Shown piece after piece: positions 48,546-58,029 of a stretch of DNA of 64,000 bases; position 1 is the stretch's first letter; each line of letters begins with the position of its first letter. A model generated the notes under the pieces. That model was not told where the DNA came from. It saw only the letters and a list, made by a program, of their open reading frames with translations, and ran no database searches. Both the position numbers and the translations under genes were made by a program. The stretch spans positions 3,354,501-3,418,500 of the forward strand of contig NZ_JAJONA010000001.1 in assembly GCF_024699985.1 (NCBI RefSeq), in the 5' to 3' direction. The DNA comes from Phenylobacterium sp. J367 (lineage in GTDB: Bacteria; Pseudomonadota; Alphaproteobacteria; Caulobacterales; Caulobacteraceae).

Positions 48546-48561
48546 TGTTTCACGTGGAACA
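48546..48561. promoter_or_regulatory. parS-like centromere site
   Basis: The 16-base sequence TGTTTCACGTGGAACA matches the ParB-binding consensus TGTTYCACGTGRAACA at every position; the two halves differ only at the variable Y/R base. It sits in the gap between two divergent genes. ParB would bind here and spread. No parA, parB, dnaA or gidA gene is in the window. Confidence 0.75.
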
Positions 48562-48611
48562 AAACAAGAACCAGATTGACGGCGAGTACGACGCCGACGC
48601 CACTGGCGCCC

Positions 48612-49070
48612 ATGCTGTCCGTGATCATCGACGTGGCCCGACGGGAGGACCGCCTCCCGGGCCTGCTGGCCGCCCTGACCCCGGCTGCGGTCGAGGGTCT
48701 CGTGAAGGAGGTGCTGGTTGTCGGGTCGGCAGGGAGCGAGCCGTTGGACGCCCTGTGCGAGGACACCGGCGCGGAACAGGCCGGCAGCCTGCGCGAGGCG
48801 ATCGGCCGGGCGAAGGCCGACCTGCTGCTGGTGCTGCCGCCGGAGATCCGGTTCGCCAATGGCTGGGTCGAGCGGCTGAACGACCACCTGGCGGCCGGCG
48901 GCCGCACGGCCGTCCTGGAAGGCGAGAGGGCGGGCGGCCTGTTCGGAGGCCGGCCCTACGGCGTGCTGATCCAGAAGTCCGCGGCGGCGGACCTAGTCGA
49001 GCCCGATATTCAGGCTCTGCGCCGAAAGCTCGGCGGCGGGGGCGTCGGCGGCGGGAAGCGCCTGCGGTAG
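48612..49070 (+). CDS. Short glycosyltransferase-A-like protein
   Basis: A 152-residue protein beginning MLSVIIDVARREDRLPGLLA, like the first strand-helix of family 2 glycosyltransferases. REAIGRAKADLLLVLPPEIR occupies the place of the donor-binding region and GWVERLNDHLAAG follows. It is much shorter than the usual GT2 domain, and the canonical DxD is replaced by LPPEI, so activity is doubtful. A TTG at 48576 could add twelve residues; neither start has a good ribosome binding site. The last 78 bases overlap the 3' end of the transglycosylase gene on the other strand. Confidence 0.6.
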   Translation: MLSVIIDVARREDRLPGLLAALTPAAVEGLVKEVLVVGSAGSEPLDALCEDTGAEQAGSLREAIGRAKADLLLVLPPEIRFANGWVERLNDHLAAGGRTAVLEGERAGGLFGGRPYGVLIQKSAAADLVEPDIQALRRKLGGGGVGGGKRLR

Positions 49071-50651
49071 GTCCATACGCGCGTCGATGATGCGGGCGCC
49101 GCCGGCGAGCGCGTCGAGGGTGCGGGTCTCCTGGCCCCAGAGCTTCTTGTAGCTCCAGTAGGCGGTCATCACCTTCTCGACGTAGTCGCGGGTCTCCTCG
49201 GCCGGGAGGCATTCGATGAGCAGCAGCGGGTCATCGTCGCGCCCGACGCGCTCCAGCGCCTTGTTCACCGCGCCCGGGCCGCCGTTGTAGGCCGCGACCA
49301 TGCGCAGGATGTCGTAGCCGACGCCGCGGTCCATCAGCCAGGTCAGGTAGTCCTGGCCGGCCTTGAGGTTGGTGGCGGGGTCGAACAGCCGCTTCGGCTG
49401 CTTCATGAGCTTGTCGTCGCCCGACGCACGCGCCGCGCTCTCGGGGAGGAGTTGCATCAGGCCGATGGCGCCTGCGTGGCTGACGGCCTGCGGATTGAAG
49501 CGGCTCTCCTGGTAGGTGATCGCATAGACCAGCGCCTTGTCGACCGTGAAGCCGGCCTTCGGCTCCAGCGTCGGCGTCGGGTATTCCCAGTAGGCGCGCG
49601 GCCGCGTCTGGGTCTTCACCTTCCGTGGGGCCGCAGCGTCGAGCGCGTCGATCAGCTTCAGCCAGCCGTCGCGCTCCTTGTCGTTGGCGGCGAAGCCGAG
49701 GCCGGCGCGCAGCTCCTGGCGGGCCTCGTCCCAGCGGCCGATCTGGACGAGGGCGGCGGCGCGGTGGGCGCGTGGACGCTCGGCGGCGAGCTTGGTCAGC
49801 TCGGGATCTGGCCCGGGCGCGGCGCCGAAGTCGCGGATCTTCACCTCGGCCTGCGGACGGACGGCCGGCCGCCAGGCGGCGCGGATGACCTGCGCGCCGC
49901 CGTTCTGGGCGAGCGGTTGCTGGAGCTGAAGCTGCCGGCTGGCGATCAGGCCGTAGAAGGTGTCGCCACCCTGGGCGGCGAGCTGCAGGAAGCGGGCGGC
50001 CTCGGCGGCGTCGCCGAGCATGGCGGCCGACCGCGACGCCCAGAAGGCGCCGGCCGAGCGGGTCCAGGCGTCTTCGACGGGATCCTGGGCCAGGTCGGCG
50101 AACCAGGCGAAGGCGTCGGAATAGGACTTCAGCCGCCAGGCGGCGAGGCCGGCCACCCAGCGCTCGCCGGCGGCGGGGGCCAGCTCGGCGGCCCGCTTCA
50201 CGTCGCCGGTGTAGAAGGCGTAGCGCGCCATGAACCCGCGGTCGGCCTGCGGCAGGCGGGCCATGTCCTCGGCGGAAAGCTCGGGGCGCGGCGGCTCGGC
50301 GGCGTCGGCGGGTTTGCGCTTGGCGGCGAGCGAGAAGATCCGTTCGGCCAGCGGCAGGTCGCGGAAGCGGTTCAGCCAGCCGGTCAGCTCGTCGTAGTTC
50401 GCCTTGTGCGCCGAGGGGTGCATGAGCTGGCGGAAGGACACGTAGCCCAGGAGCGACGGGTCCTTGATCTCCAGGGTCTTCATCTGGGCGTCGATGAAGT
50501 CGCCGCGGTCGGCCGCCTCGAAGGCGAGCGAATAGGCCCGCGCGTCATCGTTCGACAGCGGCGCGAAGCTGGCCGCCGAGGCGAGCCCGGCGATGGAGGC
50601 GGCGCATGCGAGGGCCGAAACCCCGATGCATAGGCGCTTTACGAGCGTCAT
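48993..50651 (-). CDS. slt: Soluble lytic murein transglycosylase
   Basis: A periplasmic peptidoglycan-cleaving enzyme of 552 residues. It has a signal peptide (ending AGLASA-ASF), a long alpha-superhelical N-domain (about 40-330), and a C-terminal lysozyme-like domain with the catalytic Glu in AITYQESRFNPQAVS (about 381), then GLMQLLPESA and VAAYNGGPGAVNKAL. The tail after about 500 is low in structure (ALPAADAPAAEL). It is the classical Slt70 layout. The stop lies within the GT-like gene, a 78-base convergent overlap. Confidence 0.92.
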   Translation of the reverse strand: MTLVKRLCIGVSALACAASIAGLASAASFAPLSNDDARAYSLAFEAADRGDFIDAQMKTLEIKDPSLLGYVSFRQLMHPSAHKANYDELTGWLNRFRDLPLAERIFSLAAKRKPADAAEPPRPELSAEDMARLPQADRGFMARYAFYTGDVKRAAELAPAAGERWVAGLAAWRLKSYSDAFAWFADLAQDPVEDAWTRSAGAFWASRSAAMLGDAAEAARFLQLAAQGGDTFYGLIASRQLQLQQPLAQNGGAQVIRAAWRPAVRPQAEVKIRDFGAAPGPDPELTKLAAERPRAHRAAALVQIGRWDEARQELRAGLGFAANDKERDGWLKLIDALDAAAPRKVKTQTRPRAYWEYPTPTLEPKAGFTVDKALVYAITYQESRFNPQAVSHAGAIGLMQLLPESAARASGDDKLMKQPKRLFDPATNLKAGQDYLTWLMDRGVGYDILRMVAAYNGGPGAVNKALERVGRDDDPLLLIECLPAEETRDYVEKVMTAYWSYKKLWGQETRTLDALAGGARIIDARMDLPQALPAADAPAAELSAQSLNIGLD

Positions 50652-50834
50652 GCCGTCCTTACTGCCGCATACCCCTCTAACGGGAGGTTACGCGGACCCC
50701 TTAATTCTCGAACAGATTCGTAGTGTTACGGGGCGCCTTGAGGCGGATCAACCCAGGGGCCCGGTCACGGAGGCGTGAGCGTCACGCGCCCGTTCGTCGC
50801 AGGCGGATCGGGCGAAGCTTGGCTGTTTAGCGGG

Positions 50835-51671
50835 CTATTCGGGCCGTTCGGGACGGTCCAGGCGCTCAGTCAGCGTCAGGAGATCGGCCCAGGCGCGCTT
50901 CTTGGCGGCCGGCTGGCGCAGCAGGAAGGCCGGGTGCAGGGTCGGCATGGCCGGCAGCTCCAGCGACCCGTCGGCCGAGCGCCATTCGATCCAGCGGCCG
51001 CGCAGTGAAAGGATGCCTTCGTCGCGCTTCAGCATGGACTTGGCCGACGCCCCGCCGACCAGCAGCAGCATCCGCGGCTTCACGAGCTGGACGGCCCGCT
51101 CGACGAAGGGAGCGCAGATCGTCTGCTCGGCCGGCGTGGGCGTCCGATTGCCGGGCGGCCGCCAGAAGACCGTGTTGGTGATGAACACACGGCCGGTCAG
51201 GCCGGCGGCGCCGAGCATCCGGTCGAGGAGCTGGCCCGCCCGGCCGACGAACGGTGCGCCCTGGCGGTCCTCGTCGGCGCCGGGGCCTTCACCGATGACC
51301 ATGACTGGGGCGTCCGGCGCGCCGCGGGCGAAGACCGCCTGCGTGGCGGCGCCCTCGCTGCTGAGCGGACAGCCCTCGAAGTCGGCGATCAGCGCGGCGA
51401 GCTGGTCCAGGGTCTCGGCCTGGGCGGCGAGCGCCTGGGCCTGGGCGACGGCGCCCGAGACGTCGGGCTGGCCGGCGCCGGCGATCGGGCGGATCGGGGA
51501 AACGGTGGCCGTGGGCGCCGGCCGCGTCGGGGCGGGCGGCGGCACGAACTTGCCGGCCTCGATCCGGTCGACGGCCTCGTCGAGCAGCATGGCGTCGACG
51601 CCCGCCTCGGCCCAGAAGGCGAGCAGGCTCTCGGCGTAGAGGCGGGAAGCGGGATCGGCCGCGGGGGGCAT
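50835..51671 (-). CDS. Uracil-DNA glycosylase, family 4-like
   Basis: Removes uracil from DNA. The 278-residue protein has a variable Pro/Ala-rich N-terminus (about 1-90) and then the family motifs: [50 protein letters not shown] and [11 protein letters not shown]. Family 4 enzymes usually hold a 4Fe-4S cluster with four cysteines; here I find only two in the whole protein (FEGCPLSS and QTICAPFVE), so the cluster may be absent. It is separated by about 180 bases of plain intergenic sequence from slt. Confidence 0.87.
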   Translation of the reverse strand: MPPAADPASRLYAESLLAFWAEAGVDAMLLDEAVDRIEAGKFVPPPAPTRPAPTATVSPIRPIAGAGQPDVSGAVAQAQALAAQAETLDQLAALIADFEGCPLSSEGAATQAVFARGAPDAPVMVIGEGPGADEDRQGAPFVGRAGQLLDRMLGAAGLTGRVFITNTVFWRPPGNRTPTPAEQTICAPFVERAVQLVKPRMLLLVGGASAKSMLKRDEGILSLRGRWIEWRSADGSLELPAMPTLHPAFLLRQPAAKKRAWADLLTLTERLDRPERPE

Positions 51672-51704
51672 GGGTCCAGTTCTGCGGCGCCGTCCGGCGT
51701 TTGG

Positions 51705-52907
51705 CTAGGCCTCTGCCGGCTTCGCTCTCTCCGCCTTGCCGGCAAACCGGTCGGCGAGCTTGAAGACGAAGGGGTTCAGCACGATCGACAGCAGGGCGGC
51801 AGCGAGGATCAGGTCGTGGGTGCCACGGCTGAGGACGTCCAGCTTCAGGCCGACGCCGGCCAGGATGAACGAGAACTCGCCGATCTGGGCGAGGCTGGCG
51901 GCGATCACCAGGCTGGATTTGCGCTCGAGCTTGAAGACGGTCGTAATCGCCAGGGCGGCCGCCGTCTTGCCGAGGATGATGATGGCCAGGATGGCGGCCA
52001 CCGGCCCCGGCTGTTCGATCAGCACCTTCGGGTCGAACAGCATCCCCACCGAGACGAAGAACAGCACCGCGAAGGCGTCGCGCAGCGGCAGGGAGCGCTC
52101 GGCGGCGTTGTGGCCGAGCGGGGTGCCGTTCAGCACCACCCCAGCGATGAAGGCCCCGAGCGCGAAGGAAGCCCCGAACACCGCATAGGCCAGGTAGGCG
52201 ATGCCCAGCGCGATGGCCAGGACGCCCAGGGTGAACAGTTCCCGCGAACGGGTGTGGGCGATGCGCACAAGGATCCAGGGCAGGATCCGTGCGCCGGCGA
52301 TGAGCATGAACACGATGAAGATCGCGACGCTGAGCAGGGTGCCGCCGATCTTGAGCGCGATCTGGCCGACGTCGGGCGTGGCGCCCGCGGCGGCCAGCAG
52401 GGGCACGAGAACGAGGCCGATGACCATCACCAGGTCCTCGACGATCAGCCAACCCACCGCGATGGCCCCCGTCTCGGTCTTGACCGCCTTCCGCTCCTCG
52501 AGGGCGCGCAGCAGCACCACGGTGGAGGCGACGGAGAGCGCGAAGCCCATGAGGGCGGCCTCCGCGTCGCCCAGGCCCATTAGGCGGCCGACGCCCCAGC
52601 CGAGCGCAGTGGCGACGGTGATCTGAACCAGCGCGCCGGGCAGCGCGATCTTTCGGACCTTCATCAGATCCGGCAGCGAGAAGTGCAGGCCGACCCCGAA
52701 CATCAGCAGGATGACGCCGATTTCGGCGAGCTGACTTGCGAGGCCGGCGTCGGCCACCCAGCCCGGGGTGAAGGGGCCGACGATCACGCCCGCCAGGAGA
52801 TAGCCCACAAGGGGCGAAAGCTTGAACCGCAGGGCCAGCATTCCGAGGACGAAGGCCAGCACGAAGCCGCCCACGAGCATGAGGATAAGGCTGTCGTCGT
52901 GCGGCAT
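51705..52907 (-). CDS. Cation:proton antiporter, CPA2 type (KefB/YbaL-like membrane domain)
   Basis: A 400-residue inner-membrane antiporter with about twelve to thirteen helices. Family marks: LSPLVGYLLAGVIVGPFTPG, EIGVILLMFGVGLHFSL, SVASTVVLLRALEE, GWLIVEDLVMVIGLVLVP (the ion-binding Asp region) and ASLAQIGEFSFILAGVG. It stops right after the membrane domain and has no RCK/TrkA-N domain, unlike YbaL and KefB at about 560-620 residues, so nucleotide control is missing or provided by another protein. Exchange of K+ or Na+ for H+ is inferred. It precedes the glycosylase gene on the same strand with a 33-base gap. Confidence 0.88.
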   Translation of the reverse strand: MPHDDSLILMLVGGFVLAFVLGMLALRFKLSPLVGYLLAGVIVGPFTPGWVADAGLASQLAEIGVILLMFGVGLHFSLPDLMKVRKIALPGALVQITVATALGWGVGRLMGLGDAEAALMGFALSVASTVVLLRALEERKAVKTETGAIAVGWLIVEDLVMVIGLVLVPLLAAAGATPDVGQIALKIGGTLLSVAIFIVFMLIAGARILPWILVRIAHTRSRELFTLGVLAIALGIAYLAYAVFGASFALGAFIAGVVLNGTPLGHNAAERSLPLRDAFAVLFFVSVGMLFDPKVLIEQPGPVAAILAIIILGKTAAALAITTVFKLERKSSLVIAASLAQIGEFSFILAGVGLKLDVLSRGTHDLILAAALLSIVLNPFVFKLADRFAGKAERAKPAEA

Positions 52908-53064
52908 CGGATCTCCGGGTTCGGGGGCCCCCCGACGTGAGGGGCCTCGGCCGCGGCGTCAACCCCATGAAGCCCCGAAAGCGCCGCCCTGGGAACCAAA
53001 GGCCGCGCTTTGGCTTCTCGCGACCGGGACAAGCGCCGGCGCCGAGCCGGGGGAGCGATTTTCT

Positions 53065-54426
53065 ATGGCCTTCGTCGTCTTCGCTGGGCAGTCGAACACC
53101 GGCGGCTACGGCCAGAGCGCATCCACCCTGCCGCAGGCCTGGACGCCCGATTCGAACATCAAGATCTGGGACGCCAGCCAGAAGGCGTGGGCGACCTACA
53201 ATCCCGGCGTGAACTCCGGCTATGCGGGCTATCCCTCAGGCTGGGGCCCCGAGATGGCTTTCGCCCTGGCGTTCCGGCAGGCGAACCCGGGCGAGACGCT
53301 GTACATCGTCAAGCACGCCGAGGGCGGCACTGGCCTGGCGGTGGATTCGGCGCAATGGGCCTACGACTGGTCGCCGACGAGCGACGCGGAGCTGTTCGAC
53401 CGCGTGACGGCGATGATCCGCGACGCCAGCCAATCCCTGGGCGGCGCGAAGCCCGAGGCGCTCTTCTGGGGCCAGGGCGAGGAGGACGCCAATTCGTCTG
53501 GCGACGCCCAGGCCTATGGCCAGAACCTGCAGGCCTTCCTGGCGGCGGCCCGCGCCGAGTGGCTGGGCGACCCCAGCGGCAAGGTCGCCTTCTTCCAGAT
53601 CGCCGGCTACGCGCCGTTCCTGGGCGACGTGCGGCAGGGGCAGGCCACGGTCGACGCCGAGGATCCGAATGCGTGGTCGTTCGACCCCTCCGCCTTCCCG
53701 ATGCAGAATGACAGCGTCCACTACGCCGCCGAGGGCTACCGGCGGCTGGGCGAGGAGTTCTACCGCCTCTACGACGCCTGGCAGGGCGGCGGATCGGTGG
53801 GCGGCGGCCAGCAGCTCAACGGCACGGCGGCCGCGGACACCCTGATCGGCGGCGCGGGCGACGACAGCATCGCCGGCGCGGCGGGTCTCGACTACCTGCG
53901 TGGCGGAGAGGGGAACGACCGGATCTCCGGCGGCGACGACTTCGACGACGTGCACGGCAACCAGGGCAATGACACGCTCTCGGGCGGCCTGGGCGACGAC
54001 TGGGTGGTCGGCGGCAAGGATCAGGACCGGCTGTTCGGCGACGAGGGCGACGACATCGTCTATGGCAACCTCGGCGACGACTACTGCGACGGCGGCGCGG
54101 GGGCCGACCTGGTGCGCGGCGGGCAGGGGAACGACATCGTCATCGGCGGGGCCGGGGACGACTGGCTCTCCGGCGATCGCGGCGACGACACCGTGACCGG
54201 CGGTTCGGGCGCGGACGTCTTCCACAGCTTCGGCGACGCCGGGCTCGACCGGATCATGGACTTCAGCCGCGCCGAGGGCGACCGCATCCAGCTAGACCCC
54301 GGCACGACCTGGCAGGTCAGCCAGCAGGGCGCGGACACCGTCATTTCGCTCAGCGGCGGCGGTCAGGTGGTCCTGGTCGGCGTCGATTCGGCCTCGCTCA
54401 CCGGCGACTGGATCTTCACCTTCTGA
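53065..54426 (+). CDS. Sialate-O-acetylesterase-like (SGNH) domain fused to RTX repeats
   Basis: A 453-residue protein predicted to be exported by type I secretion: no N-terminal signal and a C-terminal RTX block. The first 240 residues are an SGNH-type esterase domain with the nucleophile in FAGQSNTGGYG (Ser10), GQGEEDANSS and the Asp-x-x-His in NDSVHYAAEGYRRLG, matching the carbohydrate-acetylesterase DUF303 group. About ten nonapeptide repeats follow (GGAGDDSIAG, GGEGNDRISG, GGLGDDWVVG and others, about 255-385), then a C-terminal domain with DFSRAEGDRIQLDP ending WIFTF. The likely role is deacetylating an extracellular polysaccharide. The ATG at 53065 follows GGGGGAG. Confidence 0.85.
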   Translation: MAFVVFAGQSNTGGYGQSASTLPQAWTPDSNIKIWDASQKAWATYNPGVNSGYAGYPSGWGPEMAFALAFRQANPGETLYIVKHAEGGTGLAVDSAQWAYDWSPTSDAELFDRVTAMIRDASQSLGGAKPEALFWGQGEEDANSSGDAQAYGQNLQAFLAAARAEWLGDPSGKVAFFQIAGYAPFLGDVRQGQATVDAEDPNAWSFDPSAFPMQNDSVHYAAEGYRRLGEEFYRLYDAWQGGGSVGGGQQLNGTAAADTLIGGAGDDSIAGAAGLDYLRGGEGNDRISGGDDFDDVHGNQGNDTLSGGLGDDWVVGGKDQDRLFGDEGDDIVYGNLGDDYCDGGAGADLVRGGQGNDIVIGGAGDDWLSGDRGDDTVTGGSGADVFHSFGDAGLDRIMDFSRAEGDRIQLDPGTTWQVSQQGADTVISLSGGGQVVLVGVDSASLTGDWIFTF

Positions 54427-54583
54427 GCTGCGGCCCGCGCGCTACAGCGCCGGCAGATCGGTGACCGAGCGATCACTTCGCGGCCGCTTGCCGCTTGACC
54501 GGCGCGCGGTCACGTCCCGATAAGACCCCCGACGTATCAATGCCGTGCGGGAATTTGCGGCCGCGCGCGAGGGGAGCGGGATC

Positions 54584-56258
54584 ATGAGCGAAGGCGTCGC
54601 CAATGCTGGCGTTGAACGCGAGGCCATGGAGTACGACGTTGTCATCGTCGGCGCCGGTCCTTCGGGCCTGGCCGCTGCGATCCGGCTGAAGCAGCTCGAC
54701 CCTGAGCTCACCGTCGCGGTCATCGAAAAGGGCGCCGAGGTCGGCGCGCACATCCTTTCCGGCGCGGTGATCGATCCGAAGGCCCTCAACGAACTGCTTC
54801 CGAACTGGAAGGAGCTGGGCGCGCCGCTCGAGACTCCGGTGACCAAGGACGTCTTCTCGATCCTCGGACCGCAGGGGGAACCTGGATCTCCCGATCTGGG
54901 CCATGCCGTCCTTCATGGACAACCACGGCAACTACATCGCCAGCCTCGGCAACGTCTGCCGCTGGCTCGCGGGACAGGCCGAGGGCCTGGGCGTCGAGAT
55001 CTATCCGGGCATGGCCGCCTCCGAGCCGGTGTTCGACGGCGATGCGATGGTCGGCGTGGTGGTCGGCGAGTTCGGTCGCGACAAGGACGGCAGGCCCGGC
55101 CCCAACTACGAGCCCGGGATGGAGCTGCGCGGCAAGTACGTCTTCATCGGCGAAGGCGTGCGCGGGTCGCTGGCCAAGGTGCTGCGCAAGAAGTACGGCC
55201 TCGGGAAGGACGCCAATCCCGAGAAGTTCGGCATCGGCATCAAGGAGCTGTGGCAGGTCCCAGACGAGGTGTTCCAGCCGGGCCTGGTCATCCACACCCT
55301 GGGATGGCCGCTCGACCCGAAGACCGAGGGCGGCAGCTTCATGTACCACTTCGGCGACAACTACATCGCCGTCGGCTACGTGGTGCACCTCAACTACAAG
55401 AACCCCTGGCTCTCGCCGTTCGACGAGTTCCAGCGCTGGAAGCACCACCCCGAGGTGGCCAAGCACCTGGCCGGGGGCAAGCGGATCGCCTACGGCGCCC
55501 GGGCGCTCAGCGAGGGCGGCCTGCAATCGGTGCCGAAGCTCTACTTCCCGGGCGGCGTGCTGCTGGGCGATTCCGCGGGCCTGGTGAACCTGCCGAGGAT
55601 CAAGGGCAGCCATAACGCCATGAAGAGCGGCATGCTGGCCGCGGAAGCCGCCCACGCCGCCATCAAGGGCGGCCGTGCGGGCGATGAACTCGTCGAGTAC
55701 GAGGAAGCCTTCCGGACGTCCTGGGTCCGCAAGGAGCTGCACACGGTCCGCAACTTCAAGCCGATCCTGGGGATCTTCGGCCCGCTGGTCGGCGGCGCGG
55801 TGGGCATGTTCGACCTGTGGACCACGCACCTGCTCGGCGGCTTCTCGTTCTTCGGCACCCTGAAGCACAAGAAGAGCGACGCCGAATCGACGGGCCTGGC
55901 GAAGGACTACCAGCCGATCGTCTATCCGAAGCCGGACGGCGTGCTGTCGTTCGACAAACTCTCCAGCGTCTTCCTGTCGTCGACGAACCACGACGAGAAC
56001 CAGCCGGCGCACCTCAAGCTGCGCGATCCGAGCGTGCCGATCGCGGTGAACCTGCCGAAGCACGGCGAGCCCGCGCGCCTCTACTGCCCGGCGGGCGTCT
56101 ATGAGGTGCTCTACGACGAGAAGGGCGACAATCCGAAGTTCCAGATCAACTTCCAGAACTGCGTCCACTGCAAGACGTGCGACATCAAGGACCCGTCCCA
56201 GAACATCGACTGGACCACGCCCCAGGGCGGCGACGGGCCGAACTATCCGAACATGTGA
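54584..56258 (+). CDS. Electron transfer flavoprotein-ubiquinone oxidoreductase (frameshifted)
   Basis: A membrane-bound FAD and 4Fe-4S enzyme passing electrons from ETF (acyl-CoA and amino-acid oxidation) to quinone. About 557 residues: FAD-binding [47 protein letters not shown], and a C-terminal cluster with [26 protein letters not shown]. One extra G in 54874-54878 breaks the frame; removal gives [16 protein letters not shown]. The ATG at 54584 has GGGGAG ten bases before it. It works with the acyl-CoA dehydrogenase at 20.4 kb. Confidence 0.95.
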
Positions 56259-56349
56259 TCCCCGGGAGGCCGCCCAGGCGGCCTCTCTTTCTTCGAGCTG
56301 CGCGGTCCTGCGCCTTGCGGCGGACGCGATTAGCGCCGAAGTTCCGGGC

Positions 56350-58026
56350 ATGCGCCGCTTCCTGCTTGCCGCCGCCGCCCCGCTCGTCCTGCTCAGCGCC
56401 TGCGCCAGCGATCCCGCCGGCCGCCGTGCGCCCGAAACCTACAGCCTGTCGCCCTACGGCATGTTCCTGGCCGGCCAGGCCGCGCTGAACGACGGCCGCA
56501 GCGACGACGCCGCCCGGTTCTTCGCCCAGGCCAACGCCCATGCCGACACCGACGTCGTGGTGGGCGAGCGGGCGTTCACCGCCGCGGTCCTGGCCGGGGA
56601 CATCGAGAAGGCGGTGCAGATCGCGCCGACCGGACCGCAGGTCTCGGAGGCGACCAACCGGCTCGCGCGCCTGACTGAGGCGGTGGAGCACCTGGCTGAC
56701 GGCAAGGGCAAGCCGGCCCGGGAGCTGCTCACCGGCGACGACATCAGCTTCCCGCACCGCGGCGTGGCGGCCCTTCTGGCCCCCTGGGCGGCGGCGATGG
56801 CCGGCGACACGGAAGGCTCGCTGGTCCGCCCGCAGGTTCGGGGCGACCGGATCGTCGACTACTTCGGCCAGCTCGGCCGGGCGAGCCTCTTCGAGCGCGC
56901 CCGTCGCTACGACGAGGCGGAAACCGACTTCAAGGCCGCCGCTTCCACCGCCAGCAGCGAGATGGCGATCCTGGCCTATGGCGGATTCCTGGAGCGCCGG
57001 AACCGGCGCCCGGACGCCATCGTCCTCTACGACACCCTGCTGGCCCAGGAGCCGATGAGCCTGCCTGTGGCGGCCGCGCGGGCGCGCGCCGCGGCCGGCA
57101 AGGCCGCCCCGCCGGCGCTGACGCTCCGCCAGGGCGCGGCCCAGGCTATGCTGGCGCCCGCCGCCACCATGCTGCAGGCCAAGCAGACCCAGCTTTCCCT
57201 CGTCTATCTTCGGCTGGCGCTGCGCCTCGATCCCGACCGCGACCAGGCCTGGGTGATGGTCGGCGACATCATGCAGACGACCGGCGACAGCGTCGCCGCC
57301 CGCGCGGCCTATGCCAAGCCGAAGCCCGGCTCGCCGGAATATGCGGGGGCCCAGGCGAAGCTCGCCTGGACCTATCAGTCGGACAAGGACCCGGAGAGCG
57401 CGCTTCGCCTCGCCCGGGCGGCCGCCGCCTCGGGCGACGTGGACGCCCGCATGACTCTGGCCGATCTGCTGCGCGCCAACGAGCACTATGGCGAAGCCGT
57501 GGAAGTGCTCGGCGGCTTGATCCAGGGCTCCAAGACGCCCGACTGGCGGCTGTACTACTCGCGCGGCGTGGCCTTCGAGCGCCTGGGCCGCTGGCCCGAG
57601 GCCGAGACCGACCTGCAGGCGGCGCTCAAGCTCCGGCCCGACGAGCCCGAGCTGCTCAACTACCTGGGCTACACCTGGATCGACCGCGGTGAGCGCCTGC
57701 CGGAGGCGATGGCCATGGTCGAGAAGGCCGTCGCCGCCAACCCGCGCTCCGGCGCGATGATCGACAGCCTGGGGTGGGCCCACTACCGGATGGGCGACTT
57801 CAAGAAGGCCGTCGAGAGGCTTGAGCAGGCCGTCGAACTGGAAGCGGGCGATCCCGAGATCAACAACCACCTCGGCGACGCCTACTGGATGGTGGGGCGC
57901 AAGGACGAGGCGGTCTTTCAGTGGCGGCGGGTGCTGACCCTCGATCCGGACGCCAGGATCAAGGCAGACGTGGAGGCCAAGCTCGCCTCCGGCCTCGGGC
58001 CCAAGCGCCAGATCGCCGGGCAGTAG
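56350..58026 (+). CDS. Tetratricopeptide-repeat lipoprotein
   Basis: A 558-residue periplasmic lipoprotein (lipobox LVLLSAC, Cys at about 18) built almost entirely of TPR helices, for example GMFLAGQAALNDGRSDDAAR, LYYSRGVAFERLGRWPEAET, DSLGWAHYRMGDFKKAVERL and NNHLGDAYWMVGRKDEAVFQ. It is likely a scaffold for envelope assembly; similar large TPR proteins lie next to ispE in related genomes as far as I recall. No enzymatic motif. The ispE gene starts four bases after the stop, so the two are cotranscribed. Confidence 0.87.
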   Translation: MRRFLLAAAAPLVLLSACASDPAGRRAPETYSLSPYGMFLAGQAALNDGRSDDAARFFAQANAHADTDVVVGERAFTAAVLAGDIEKAVQIAPTGPQVSEATNRLARLTEAVEHLADGKGKPARELLTGDDISFPHRGVAALLAPWAAAMAGDTEGSLVRPQVRGDRIVDYFGQLGRASLFERARRYDEAETDFKAAASTASSEMAILAYGGFLERRNRRPDAIVLYDTLLAQEPMSLPVAAARARAAAGKAAPPALTLRQGAAQAMLAPAATMLQAKQTQLSLVYLRLALRLDPDRDQAWVMVGDIMQTTGDSVAARAAYAKPKPGSPEYAGAQAKLAWTYQSDKDPESALRLARAAAASGDVDARMTLADLLRANEHYGEAVEVLGGLIQGSKTPDWRLYYSRGVAFERLGRWPEAETDLQAALKLRPDEPELLNYLGYTWIDRGERLPEAMAMVEKAVAANPRSGAMIDSLGWAHYRMGDFKKAVERLEQAVELEAGDPEINNHLGDAYWMVGRKDEAVFQWRRVLTLDPDARIKADVEAKLASGLGPKRQIAGQ

Positions 58027-58029
58027 GTC

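Noticed and set aside
46020..48887. 955-codon minus-strand frame across three genes
   Set aside because: Overlaps the real rlmD-like, flavin oxidoreductase and PA0069-type genes in another frame, with no family sequence.
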